In this document: positions 53,491 to 61,317 of the stretch, one piece after another
How positions within the stretch are numbered: the stretch's first letter is position 1
How the letters are laid out: every line of letters begins with the position of its first letter
Source: Kineosporia sp. NBRC 101731
GTDB lineage: Bacteria > Actinomycetota > Actinomycetes > Actinomycetales > Kineosporiaceae
Direction: 5' to 3'
Length of the DNA: 64,000 nucleotides
Assembly: GCF_030269305.1 (NCBI RefSeq)
Contig: NZ_BSTC01000009.1
Coordinates: 62,001 to 126,000 of the forward strand
Notes under the pieces: model-generated
Database searches by the model: none
What the model saw: the letters and a program-made list of their open reading frames with translations, nothing else
What the model was told of the DNA's origin: nothing
Translations under genes and position numbers: made by a program

Positions 53491-53832
53491 CTACAGCGAC
53501 ATCGCCACGAAGCGCCCTTCTTCGGTTGCCTCGATGCTGATGAGCTCTGCTTGGTCCGGGTCCCAGGCAGTTCCGTCGCTGATCCTGGCCATGGCTTCAC
53601 TGATGCCGATGGTCCTGGTCGCCTCCTCACCCCAGGCACCGAGGAAGAGAGTGATCAGCCCGGCGTCGGCCAGCCTTTTCACGGCCCGGCCTACTTCCGA
53701 GCGGTAGGTCTCCAGGGGATATCCGGGATCCGGAACATCGTTTCGGATCTCGATCAGATGGGTTCCTTCCACTGCGTTCCAGAGGGTTTCGCGTTCAATC
53801 TTCGTGAAGGTGGGACCAGGCTCGCTAGTCAT
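53491..53832 (-). CDS. probable immunity protein, 113 residues
   Basis: An acidic protein, MTSEPGPTFTKIERETLWNA...PLETYRSEVGRAVKRLADAGLITLFLG. No family recognised with certainty; the helical half looks winged-helix-like. It overlaps the stop of the upstream toxin-like gene by ATGA. The order toxin then small acidic partner suggests immunity or antitoxin function (inference). Confidence 0.6.
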   Translation of the reverse strand: MTSEPGPTFTKIERETLWNAVEGTHLIEIRNDVPDPGYPLETYRSEVGRAVKRLADAGLITLFLGAWGEEATRTIGISEAMARISDGTAWDPDQAELISIEATEEGRFVAMSL

Positions 53833-54650
53833 GACGGTTCTCCGCTCAGGGGATAGCGCTGTTTGGTGCCGTTACGTGAAATCTTGACGTACGGTCCGGC
53901 GTGAGTCGGGTCGTTCGCGCCGGGGTAACCGTCATTGATGATGATCTGCTCGCCCTTCCGGGTGGGATGAAACCAGACGTCACCGTTGCCGTCGCGTGAT
54001 CGGCCCCTGAAGTGCCAGCCGGCTCTCTGAGCGGCGTCGGCGACCTGGGCTTTCGTCGCACCGCGAAGGGACTCGCCGTCGTCGATATCGCGGTTGACCT
54101 GGGGGCCGCTGCGCTGGGCGGGAGAGATCCAGGTGCCGAGTGGGCTCTCTTCGGTTCCTGAACAAGACGCTTCTTCGACCTCGGCGGCGAGGTCTTTCTC
54201 AACGGTGGCGAGGGCCTCGGCTGATTCCTGAACCTGTTCGATCAGGTCCTGAAGGATGCCGATGAGGTGTTCTTCGCCGGTGGCTTCGAGGAGAGTACGA
54301 GCTTCGTGGAGGCGGGTGAGGATGCCGTCGAGGCCTGCCTCGAGTTCGCCGGCTGCGGTGTGGAGGCGTTCTGTAGCGGCGCGCAGACCGGTGTCGTCGC
54401 GTATCGGGTGGAGAATTTTGATGCAGCTGTTGATCTGGTCCCGGACGCCCTGAAGTTCACCGGCGGTCTCGGTGAGGTGCTCGGCGGCGGACTCGTAACC
54501 CTGATTCAGCCCGACCCAGCCGTGTTCAAGAGCATTGAGGGCCCTGTTCTCCGTTGTGACCACGGCACGTTCGGTGCGGGTGAGGTGTCCTTTCACGGCA
54601 GAGGTGAGGGATGTGAGGGCTTCTTCGATCTCATGGGCCCGACCGGTCAC
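53829..54650 (-). CDS. coiled-coil protein with C-terminal toxin-like domain
   Basis: 273 residues. Residues 1-160 are almost fully helical (ALTSLTSAVKGHLTRTERAV..., LIGILQDLIEQVQESAEALATVEKDL), like the WXG/LXG-type leader of secreted toxins. A short linker leads to a compact C-terminal domain of about 80 residues (AGWHFRGRSRDGNGDVWFHP, then DPTHAGPYVKISRNGTKQRYPL) that resembles nuclease-like C-terminal domains of polymorphic toxins. The next gene is its likely immunity partner. The start is ATG or GTG near 54650. Confidence 0.65.
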   Translation of the reverse strand: MTGRAHEIEEALTSLTSAVKGHLTRTERAVVTTENRALNALEHGWVGLNQGYESAAEHLTETAGELQGVRDQINSCIKILHPIRDDTGLRAATERLHTAAGELEAGLDGILTRLHEARTLLEATGEEHLIGILQDLIEQVQESAEALATVEKDLAAEVEEASCSGTEESPLGTWISPAQRSGPQVNRDIDDGESLRGATKAQVADAAQRAGWHFRGRSRDGNGDVWFHPTRKGEQIIINDGYPGANDPTHAGPYVKISRNGTKQRYPLSGEPS

Positions 54651-54765
54651 GGTTCATAACTATCGGTATAGATCAGGCGCGGCAAGGGGCAATTCACTGG
54701 CTTGTTGCTCGATGGGCTCGTGTCACGGCTGCGCGAATTGCGGCAGGCGAGAAGAATTCGTCGTC

Positions 54766-55177
54766 GTGAGAAGCATCGTGTCGTTCCGGCTGACCAATGA
54801 ACACGGCGGCACTGCTGCGGCGGTGACCGAGCGGCTCGGAATCCCGGCAACCCGGCTTCTGGAGGCGGGGACGGTCATCTCATCGCGGAATCCCGAGCGC
54901 ACACGAACGCATTCCGCGTGGATTCTCAGCAGCGCTGTCGAAGCAGAGGACGATGTGCGGCTGCCGGAGATGCTGGAACGGTTACTGCACCAGCTCGAGC
55001 CGGTCACCGCGATGCTGTGGGATCTCGAGCGCGAGGGGTACGCGGCTCATTGGCTGGGCATGCTCGATGTCCGGGACGGTGAGAATGCTACGGAGCTGAC
55101 CCCGTGATGTTCTCCTGCGCCTGACCGCCCTGCCGGGTGACCTGTGGCTCGATGTCTACCGCGACGACGAGGACTGA
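54766..55177 (+). pseudogene. DUF4279-like protein with a frameshift near its end
   Basis: From GTG 54766 the frame reads VRSIVSFRLTNEHGGTAAAV...LLEAGTVISSRNPER...HSAWILSS, a DUF4279 pattern, and stops after GENATELTP at 55107. The expected C-terminus (LLRLTALPGDLWLDVYRDDED) is in the next frame and stops at 55175-55177. A one-base change in the CCCC at 55100-55103 would join them. Either a recent mutation or a sequencing error; the function of DUF4279 is unknown. Confidence 0.65.
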
Positions 55178-55285
55178 TCCGGCGTCTTGGCGATGAAGCA
55201 ACAGTCTCCGCCGGTCGACAGAGCCGGGACCCAGAAAGTGCGAGGTGCTACGGACGGTCGTGTCCTCCCGGCTCACGCCGCACGG

Positions 55286-55768
55286 TCAGCTTGGTAACGA
55301 CTGAAAAATTCTGTCCATGGCTTCGCGGTCGGTGGTTCCGCTGACACGGATAGCCCAGTTCCCGCCCACGCCCCCGGCGCCAGACTGATCGAGCAGCCCG
55401 GACTGGCCTTGAGCTCCGTTGAGCCAGGCGGACGCTTCTTCGCCCGTTCTGAAGGTGCGGAATTCTATGAAGGTTCCGTTCGCAAGGGTGCATTCGCCGG
55501 AACTCATACTGCCACCGGGCATCTGGGCGGGGTGGAAGACATCGAGGCAGCCGACGTGCTCAGCCATGAACCTCGCTGATGGATAGTAGGGACCGCCCAC
55601 GTCGTCACCAGTGGTCACGTTCCTGAACCAGGCGCGGGCGTCGCCGCCGTAGAAGAGCGCGCCCATGCATCCGAGCCCTGCCAGCATGGCTGCTGCGACG
55701 ACGCGCTTTCGTGGTGCCCTGCGTGGATGAGGTAGGAGTTGGGGTGATTCCGCAGGAGCGAAGGTCAT
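55286..55768 (-). CDS. hypothetical membrane-anchored protein, 160 residues
   Basis: A short cytoplasmic Arg/Pro-rich start (PHPRRAPRKR), one transmembrane helix (VVAAAMLAGLGCMGALFYGG), then an outside domain of about 110 residues with two Cys (HVGCLDVFH, SSGECTLANG) that may form a disulfide. No family recognised. Confidence 0.6.
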   Translation of the reverse strand: MTFAPAESPQLLPHPRRAPRKRVVAAAMLAGLGCMGALFYGGDARAWFRNVTTGDDVGGPYYPSARFMAEHVGCLDVFHPAQMPGGSMSSGECTLANGTFIEFRTFRTGEEASAWLNGAQGQSGLLDQSGAGGVGGNWAIRVSGTTDREAMDRIFQSLPS

Positions 55769-55877
55769 CCCCCTCCCTCGGCCGCGGCCGAGGGCTCTGA
55801 AGCACCCGTTCGAGCGCTTGCCATCACTTCTCCAAGGTCACTGCGGCAGCGGGGGCGGGGTTGCGTTTGGTGACGTG

Positions 55878-56534
55878 TCAGATCAGACGCGAGGTGTACC
55901 CGGCCTCGACCAGCTGGCGGAAGGCGTCACGTACCTCGTCAGGCATGGGTTGCTCGATGGCGAAGCCCTTCTCGGCATAGACCTCGATCCGCTGGGTGTC
56001 GCCGACGAGCATGTTCACCACCCGGTCGGCGTCCCCGATGCCGGCCACGTAGTCGTCCAGGGCAAGAGGTAGGGAAGCGCACTGCACGGTCGCGACCTCG
56101 GGCCAGAGTCTGCGGCACGTCGCGTAGGCCCGACGCTGCTGGTAGGGACGCGAGACCAGGGTCAGGGACTTCGGCTCGATCCCGCGGCCTCGCAGCAATT
56201 CTCGGGTGAGCGTGATGTTGTCGCCGGTGTTCCGTGCTGCCGGCTCGACCAGGATCACCTCGTCCGGGACGCCGAGGCTGAGGGCGTGCTCCCGATAGTG
56301 GACCGCCTCACCCCGGGGGAACCGCTCGACTGTCGTCGGTGCGTTGGCGCCGGTGAACACGATGAGCGGGACGGTGCCGGCCAAATAGAGCTGAGCGGCG
56401 CAGGTGGCCACACCCAGATCGTGGCTCCCGAGTCCGACGCCGACGTCGGAGGGTTCCAGGACGTGGTGGAGGTCGTGGTAGTCCCACAGGACCCGGACGG
56501 CTGGGCGGATGCTCGGCGGGAGCTGGGCGGTCAG
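55878..56534 (-). CDS. YdcF/ElyC-family (DUF218) protein
   Basis: About 218 residues: VLWDYHDLHHVLEPSDVGVGLGSHDLGVA, VPLIVFTGANAP, EAVHYREHALSLGVPDEVILVEPAARNTGDNI and TLVSRPYQQRRAYATC are typical of the cytosolic DUF218 proteins of actinomycetes. The frame is open to 56846, but the upstream part is not conserved-looking. No ATG, GTG or TTG lies in frame near the expected start; CTG 56534-56532 sits five bases after AGGGAGG and would give the usual length. The function of the family is poorly known. Confidence 0.75.
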   Translation of the reverse strand: MTAQLPPSIRPAVRVLWDYHDLHHVLEPSDVGVGLGSHDLGVATCAAQLYLAGTVPLIVFTGANAPTTVERFPRGEAVHYREHALSLGVPDEVILVEPAARNTGDNITLTRELLRGRGIEPKSLTLVSRPYQQRRAYATCRRLWPEVATVQCASLPLALDDYVAGIGDADRVVNMLVGDTQRIEVYAEKGFAIEQPMPDEVRDAFRQLVEAGYTSRLI

Positions 56535-56833
56535 CGGGGCCTCCCTGGTCAGTCGGGGATATGAACTTGTAGGTCCCAGTAAAGCGGTTGGCTTACCGGC
56601 CGACCGATCTTGGTGAACAACCAGTTCGCTCTGAGGTAGCTCCAGGACGGCTATCTCGGGCCTGGGCAGGGCGTATGCCGTTGATACCGAGTGTGATGCG
56701 TTCGCACGGTCGAATGGGACGGTCGGGTCCTGATGGCCGGATTCCTGGTGCCGGCCGCAGGCCTCACGGTCGGCGGTGCATCCGGGACGAGTTCGCCGCA
56801 CCACGCTGCGGTAAGGCGAGGCAAGATTTGGGT

Positions 56834-57121
56834 ATGGCCTTTCCAAGGGAACAACCGGCGGACGTCAGCGTCCGTCAGTTCGTGGCGGACTCGGGCATGA
56901 TCACGCGCGACCTTCGGCAAGGCCATGCCTACACGCTGACCCTCAATGGTGAGCCGCTGGCCAGAATGGTTCCGATCCGGCGTCGCCGGGCAGTTCCCAA
57001 GAAAGAGGTCTTCGCTGTCTTTGCTACCGCCCCTGCGGTGGATGCTGATGAACTGCGGGCCGATCTGGACCGCGTCGTCGGTCAAGACCTGGAGGATCCG
57101 TATGAGGGGACGGGCCTGTGA
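56834..57121 (+). CDS. antitoxin of the Phd/YefM type
   Basis: 95 residues from ATG 56834: DVSVRQFVADSGMITRDLRQGHAYTLTLNGEPLARMVPIRRR. The beta-alpha Phd fold is followed by a charged tail (DADELRADLDRVVGQDLEDPY) that should wrap the toxin. It overlaps the PIN-domain toxin gene by GTGA. Confidence 0.85.
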   Translation: MAFPREQPADVSVRQFVADSGMITRDLRQGHAYTLTLNGEPLARMVPIRRRRAVPKKEVFAVFATAPAVDADELRADLDRVVGQDLEDPYEGTGL

Positions 57122-57540
57122 CTGTGCACGAGGCTGCGGTCGTCGACACCAACATCATTGCTGCGCTGAAGCTCTACGATGCTGCGGAACTGCCTGACCT
57201 AATCCTGATTACGGCGGTAACTTTGGGAGAGTTGTTTTTCGGTCCGAATGCTACCGATGATCCGGCGAAACGGGCCGGGCGGGTGGCTGTATTGCATTAT
57301 GTGGAGGCGACTTTCGATCCGCTTCCATATGATCAGGCGGCCGCTCGGCTCTATGGTCAGATCTGCGCAGCCGTCCGTGCGACTGGATCTGGGCCACGCA
57401 GGCGGGCCTCGGACTTGATGATTGCGGCGACGGCGGCCAGTGTTGAATTGCCCTTGTACACGGTCAATCCGGATGACTTCAAGGGCTGCGAAGAGCTGGT
57501 GGACGTGGTGGCTGTCAAGCCGCGACCAAATCGTCTGTAA
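57118..57540 (+). CDS. vapC: PIN-domain ribonuclease toxin (VapC family)
   Basis: 140 residues from GTG 57118. Acidic PIN residues are visible: Asp in AAVVDTNIIAALK, Glu in TLGELFFG, Asp in RASDLMIAATAAS and NPDDF near the end. VapC toxins cut tRNA or rRNA; the preceding Phd-type protein neutralises it and represses the operon. Confidence 0.9.
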   Translation: MTVHEAAVVDTNIIAALKLYDAAELPDLILITAVTLGELFFGPNATDDPAKRAGRVAVLHYVEATFDPLPYDQAAARLYGQICAAVRATGSGPRRRASDLMIAATAASVELPLYTVNPDDFKGCEELVDVVAVKPRPNRL

Positions 57541-57703
57541 GTAGTCGATCAGTCTTGTCCCCAGATCCGGCGTAACGGTACCCGTTCGCCGTGGTCGTCG
57601 ACCAGGATCTCGGTAGACGTCATTTCGGCTTGCAGCTGATCAGGCCCCACCATCTTTCTGCTACGTGGCCCACCATGCCTACGACCTGGCCCTCGTGTCT
57701 GGA

Positions 57704-57743
57704 GCGGGTGACCGGCGTCGAACCGGCGTGGCCAGCTTGGAAG
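57704..57743 (-). repeat. diverged copy of the 3' half of tRNA-Gly (att-like scar A)
   Basis: 36 of 40 positions match the 3' half of the intact tRNA-Gly (60821-60860); the match breaks at the anticodon loop. Between 57541 and 57990 I see no protein gene; this remnant is the only recognisable item. The preceding bases also retain GACCTGGCCCT of the tRNA-Gly terminator. Confidence 0.75.
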
Positions 57744-58089
57744 CCCTCGGATCGGGGCCTTGGCCAAGGGAAGCATGTCCGCCCCGGATGCCTTAAGTGG
57801 CCTGGCCGCCCGAGTGGCCTGCTGATCTGGTACGCACCCGGCACGCGAACGAGTGTCCAGCCCGTTGGTCGTATCCGTCCTGATCGGTGACCGGCTACTT
57901 CGTGCCGCAGGATTCGACGAGCTGCAAATCAACGAGAAGGATGCGGCAGATCAACGGGAAGAATCGCATCTTTGCTGGTCAGGACTAGAGTAAGTGTGTG
58001 AATACGACAGATCACATCCTGGTGTGTGGACACCTGGAACGCCTGGCCCGGGAGGCGCTGGTGGATACCCCGGACACGGTTGTGCAAGC

Positions 58090-58335
58090 GCTCGTCAGGT
58101 AGGCAAGGGCACCCTCGTGCGTCAGGTTCTCCCCGACGCGCTGCTTCTCACCCTCAACGGCGCGAAAGCTGATGAACGCCAGACCCTTCTGGATGTCCTG
58201 GGTGCCGAACCCAGCCTGGTAGCGGACCGCGCCGGGCCAACCCTGATCGCCGACAAGAACTACTACGGCCGCGACTTCGAGGCCGACCGGGCCGACGCCG
58301 GACTCACCCTGATGCGCCCGGCCCGCAAAGGTCGG
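58090..58335 (+). pseudogene. transposase fragment
   Basis: Residues VRQVLPDALLLTLNGAKADERQTLLDVLGAEPS, then PTLIADKNYYGRDFEADRA and LTLMRPARKG, are a central piece of a DDE transposase of the IS982/IS4-like kind. The N- and C-terminal parts, terminal inverted repeats and the rest of the catalytic triad are missing. It runs directly into the end of the AbiEii-like remnant, so an insertion or deletion joined the two. Confidence 0.7.
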
Positions 58336-58594
58336 TCACGACCAACCGAGCGAAACCGGCTTGATGGACTGCGGTCTCGACATCGAGTCCCGCTTCGGCG
58401 AAGGCGTCGATCGCTTCGGCCACTGTCGTGTCGAACTGCTCTTCGGCGGCTGCGGTGGTGAAGAGATCGACGTCCTCGCACATGCGTTCCAGGAAGCCGT
58501 GCGCCTGGATGGCATAACCGCCGGCCAGCGCGAAACCGAATCGTCCGATGCGGGACAGCGCAGTGCGGGCCAAACGCTCGTGGAAGTCGTCCAT
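58304..58594 (-). pseudogene. truncated nucleotidyltransferase AbiEii-like toxin
   Basis: From ATG 58594: DDFHERLARTALSRIGRFGFALAGGYAIQAHGFLERMCEDVDLFT, the nucleotidyltransferase core with GG...DVDLF. After FARLVVTD the frame runs into transposase sequence, so over half of the usual protein is lost. It follows the pseudogene of its small partner. Confidence 0.72.
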
Positions 58595-58604
58595 CGAGGG
58601 CAGG

Positions 58605-58925
58605 CTATGCGGCTGCTGAGAGTTCTGGGAATCGGGATTCCCAGCGACCACGGGTTCCCGGAGGCAGGTAGAGCCGAGGCCAGGTCTGGGTGAGTAGTAC
58701 CTCGTTCAGCAACGCAACGAGGTCGTCGATGCCGGTGGCCTCGACAATGATCCGCTCGTACAGGACCGCCAGGTCGGCAGGGGAGTCTAGGTCGTATGTG
58801 CGCCTGCCTGTCCAGGCCAGGGTCACGGGGAGTTCGACCTAGCCGTGTTCCGGCCCGTTGAGTTCGGTGAGACTCCGGGGCACGGCTACGGGACGCCGCT
58901 GTTGGTGGCTCAGTCGATCCTCCAC
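58605..58925 (-). pseudogene. AbiE-partner-like gene with an in-frame amber codon
   Basis: From GTG 58925 the frame encodes VEDRLSHQQRRPVAVPRSLTELNGPEHG, then TAG (58839-58841), then VELPVTLAWTGRRTYDLDSP...VLYERIIVEATG to 58605. The intact relative at 60322-60642 has Gln at this site (HGQIELP), so CAG has become TAG. The two parts are otherwise collinear with that gene. Confidence 0.75.
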
Positions 58926-59024
58926 GAGCCCAGTATGGAGCACTGGAACGTTCGTGCACGGATCCTGCGCCTGTCGGCGGTGGGCACGGATCTGGCACGT
59001 AGCCCCACATGTCATCTCCACGAC

Positions 59025-59116
59025 GAAGGGCCAGGTCGGAAGAAAACCGCTTCTGACCTGGCCCTCCGTGCTCTGAGCGGGTGACCGGGATCGAACCGGC
59101 ATGACCAGCTTGGAAG
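59025..59116 (-). repeat. copy of tRNA-Gly 3' half plus its terminator (att-like scar B)
   Basis: 59077-59116 is identical (40/40) to the 3' half of tRNA-Gly 60821-60860; identity ends at the anticodon loop. 59025-59066 copies the terminator hairpin (AGGGCCAGGTC ... GACCTGGCCCT). This is the pattern left by an element that integrated into the tRNA gene, or by a tandem duplication. Confidence 0.85.
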
Positions 59117-59320
59117 TCCTCGATTTTGCCATGTTACCTGGGGCTTTATGGCTGATTCGGGTGCCTGGAGTGGCCTGGAGTGCCCCTGGGCGGCCTGCCC
59201 GTGTGGCACGTATGTGGCACGACGCCAGATTGGGGCCCGCCTGCCGGATGCTTGGACGGGCAACGGGCCATCCGTGGACTGGCCTGGACTTCAGTGGTAG
59301 TTCAGTGGATGATGGATCTC

Positions 59321-59788
59321 ATGGTTACCACCGTGCCGCTGAGTGACTTTTCTCGTCGAACTACTGAGGTCACGAAACTTGTGGCCGAAGGGGACGTGAT
59401 TCTGGGTCGGCGAGACGCAGCCGATCTGTATCTGTCCACTCGTGAGCGGCACGAACGTGAAGTGAGGGGCTTGCAGGTCGCGACTCGGGCCCTGGCTGCG
59501 TTGGCCGCTGTGCGCCCTGACCTGGCTGCCGATGCTCTGACCGAATCTCTTCCCTGGGTGGCCTGGTTACCGGTCGAGGAGAAGGTCAAGTGTCTTGAGG
59601 AGCTGCTCGGCGACCTTCGGGCCGGCGCCGATACCGGGGAACTGCGTCCCTTCTTCCTGTCCATGGCGGCATGGCAGTCCAGCGCTATTGCCTGGGCCGA
59701 TCCGGACAACGCCCAAGCGCTGCGTGATGCTGAGTCGGAAGAGGATTCGAACGATGTCGATTCCGTGATTGGCCGCCCTGGCGCATGA
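59321..59788 (+). CDS. antitoxin-like protein with Phd-type N-terminus
   Basis: About 155 residues from ATG 59321; ATG 59309 and 59312 are alternatives. The start MVTTVPLSDFSRRTTEVTKL and VILGRRDAADLYLSTRE resemble the Phd/YefM fold. A second region of 90 residues (ALAALAAVRPDLAADALTESLPWVAWLPVEEKV) is not a known antitoxin tail. It overlaps the next gene by ATGA. Confidence 0.72.
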   Translation: MVTTVPLSDFSRRTTEVTKLVAEGDVILGRRDAADLYLSTRERHEREVRGLQVATRALAALAAVRPDLAADALTESLPWVAWLPVEEKVKCLEELLGDLRAGADTGELRPFFLSMAAWQSSAIAWADPDNAQALRDAESEEDSNDVDSVIGRPGA

Positions 59789-60117
59789 AGCGAGGGGAAG
59801 AGGTTCCTCGACCGAACCCGTGGGTTCTGCGGACGACGAATCTTCGTGTTGGTAAGGGCTGGGACGCCTTGGCCCGAGAGGCATTGAGTGCCTTGGACGA
59901 AGCGTGGGTTCAGATTACTGGGAATCCGAGACGTCATACCGAGAGGCAGCACCAACTGCGGGGGGCCAAGGCGACCCACGTCTACAAGGGCGTCCAGATG
60001 GAGGTCTGGCAGTACGAAGTCACTTCTGGCGCAAGGCTTTGGTATCTGATTGACGACGAGCGTCGCACACTATGGCTTTATCACGCGGGTACGGGTCACC
60101 CGAAGTCAACTGAGTAG
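59785..60117 (+). CDS. RelE/ParE-like toxin
   Basis: 110 residues. GKGWDALAREALSALDEAWVQI, then HTERQHQLRG...YKGVQMEVWQYEVTSGARLWYLIDDERRTLWLYHAGTGHPKSTE. The end follows the RelE/ParE pattern (basic residues, strand, DDERRTLWL...GHPK). Probably a ribosome-linked mRNA interferase; the catalytic residues cannot be fixed by eye. Confidence 0.72.
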   Translation: MKRGEEVPRPNPWVLRTTNLRVGKGWDALAREALSALDEAWVQITGNPRRHTERQHQLRGAKATHVYKGVQMEVWQYEVTSGARLWYLIDDERRTLWLYHAGTGHPKSTE

Positions 60118-60321
60118 TATGCGCCAATCATGTTTGATAACTGCTTCCGGCAAACCGGGGCAGCGGAGAGTTCGACGGCCCGGACTGTAAAGGCCTTGCC
60201 GGCTGCCTATCCAGATTTCTGCCGCGGGAGCTTCGAGAACCTCGGGCATTCTCCAGCCGTCCCTTCCGCTGGACTGGGCTGTGTGAGGCAGGTGCTCATG
60301 GCGGCCTCCTGGCATGCCGAA

Positions 60322-60642
60322 TTACGCGGCGTTGGCCAGCTCAGGGAACAAGGATTCCCAGCGGTTGCGGTTCTGGGAGGGCAGATAGAGCCGGTGCCAG
60401 ACGCGGGTGAGCAGCGTTTCGTTGAGGAAGGCTTCCAGGCCGGACGGGCCGGTCGCTTCAACGATGATGCGTTCATAGAGCACCGCAAGGTCGGCGGGGA
60501 AGTCCAGGTCGTAGGCGCGGCAACCGGTCCAGGCCAGGGCCAGGGGGAGTTCGATCTGGCCGTGAGAGGGGTCGGCGAGCTCGGCCAGATGCTGCGGAAC
60601 CGCAATCGGGCATCGCCGCAGGTAGCTCGCTCGCTCCTCCAT
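60322..60642 (-). CDS. small conserved protein associated with AbiEii-type nucleotidyltransferases
   Basis: 106 residues from ATG 60642: MEERASYLRRCPIAVPQHLA, ELPLALAWTGCRAYDLDFPADLAVLYERIIVEATG, NETLLTRVWHRLYLPSQ. It is the intact relative of the pseudogene at 58605-58925. In other actinomycetes such a gene precedes a nucleotidyltransferase gene; here the expected toxin gene is absent (60118-60321 holds none). Confidence 0.65.
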   Translation of the reverse strand: MEERASYLRRCPIAVPQHLAELADPSHGQIELPLALAWTGCRAYDLDFPADLAVLYERIIVEATGPSGLEAFLNETLLTRVWHRLYLPSQNRNRWESLFPELANAA

Positions 60643-60771
60643 CTGACCAGGATGAAGCACCGACGTCGGGCGGCGGGCTTCTGGGCGGAGACAAGGCGCG
60701 TGGGTTTCAAGGTTGTGGCCCGCGGGCGGCCCGTGTGGCACGCAGCCCCCGTTTGTCATCTCACGACGAAG

Positions 60772-60811
60772 GGCCAGGATCGGAGGATTCCCGCCTCTGA
60801 CCTGGCCCTTT
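60772..60811 (-). terminator. terminator of tRNA-Gly
   Basis: AGGGCCAGG and CCTGGCCCT arms follow the 3' end of tRNA-Gly on the minus strand. The same hairpin is copied at 59025-59066. Confidence 0.75.
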
Positions 60812-60816
60812 ACGTC

Positions 60817-60890
60817 TGGAGCGGGTGACCGGGATCGAACCGGCATGACCAGCTTGGAAGGCTGGGGCTCTACCATTGAGCTACACCCGC
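60817..60890 (-). tRNA. tRNA-Gly (anticodon TCC)
   Basis: On the minus strand the acceptor arms GCGGGTG and CACCCGC pair over seven bases, the anticodon stem CCAGC / GCTGG holds the loop CTTCCAA (anticodon TCC), the T arm has GGTTCGATCCC, the discriminator is T and CCA is encoded. The gene has been a target for integration, as two partial copies lie within 3.2 kb. Confidence 0.97.
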
Positions 60891-61019
60891 GAGTGGCTGA
60901 GCGGTCCGTACGATACCGGGAAAACCGGAAACCGTGCCAACCCTTCGGCCTACGTGTCGTAGCCTACTGCCTGTCACCCGGTTGGCCGGACACTTACACG
61001 GCTCGTCCGAGCGGGATGG

Positions 61020-61093
61020 CGGGGTGTGGCGCAGCTTGGTAGCGCGTCCGCTTTGGGAGCGGAAGGCCCCCGGTTCGAATCCGGGTACCCCGA
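61020..61093 (+). tRNA. tRNA-Pro (anticodon TGG)
   Basis: Acceptor CGGGGTG pairs with TACCCCG, the anticodon stem TCCGC / GCGGA holds the loop TTTGGGA (anticodon TGG), the T arm is GGTTCGAATCC and the discriminator is A. CCA is not encoded. Divergent from tRNA-Gly. Confidence 0.97.
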
Positions 61094-61113
61094 CAAATGT
61101 GGTCAGGTGTGGA

Positions 61114-61141
61114 CGATCAGGGCTGGTGACAGCCCTGATCG
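61114..61141 (+). terminator. terminator of tRNA-Pro
   Basis: CGATCAGGGCTG and CAGCCCTGATCG form a 12-base stem around GTGA, 20 bases after the tRNA. Confidence 0.85.
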
Positions 61142-61317
61142 GGGGAAACGTGACGCGGGTGGGCCGGGCATGTCATGCGTGTCTTCATGGCGCGGCTAGG
61201 ATGTGCCGAAGGCCATGATGCCGATCTGCTCTCTGGCGCGCGTAACGCGGCTGCCGGACCGGGACCGACATTGCGGCCATTGTCCTCAATTGTCCAAAGG
61301 CCAGGAGAAGTCCCCTC

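Noticed and set aside
60130-60828. 232-codon plus-strand gene over the tRNA-Gly region
   Set aside because: It covers the terminator and part of the tRNA and has no ribosome site or motif.
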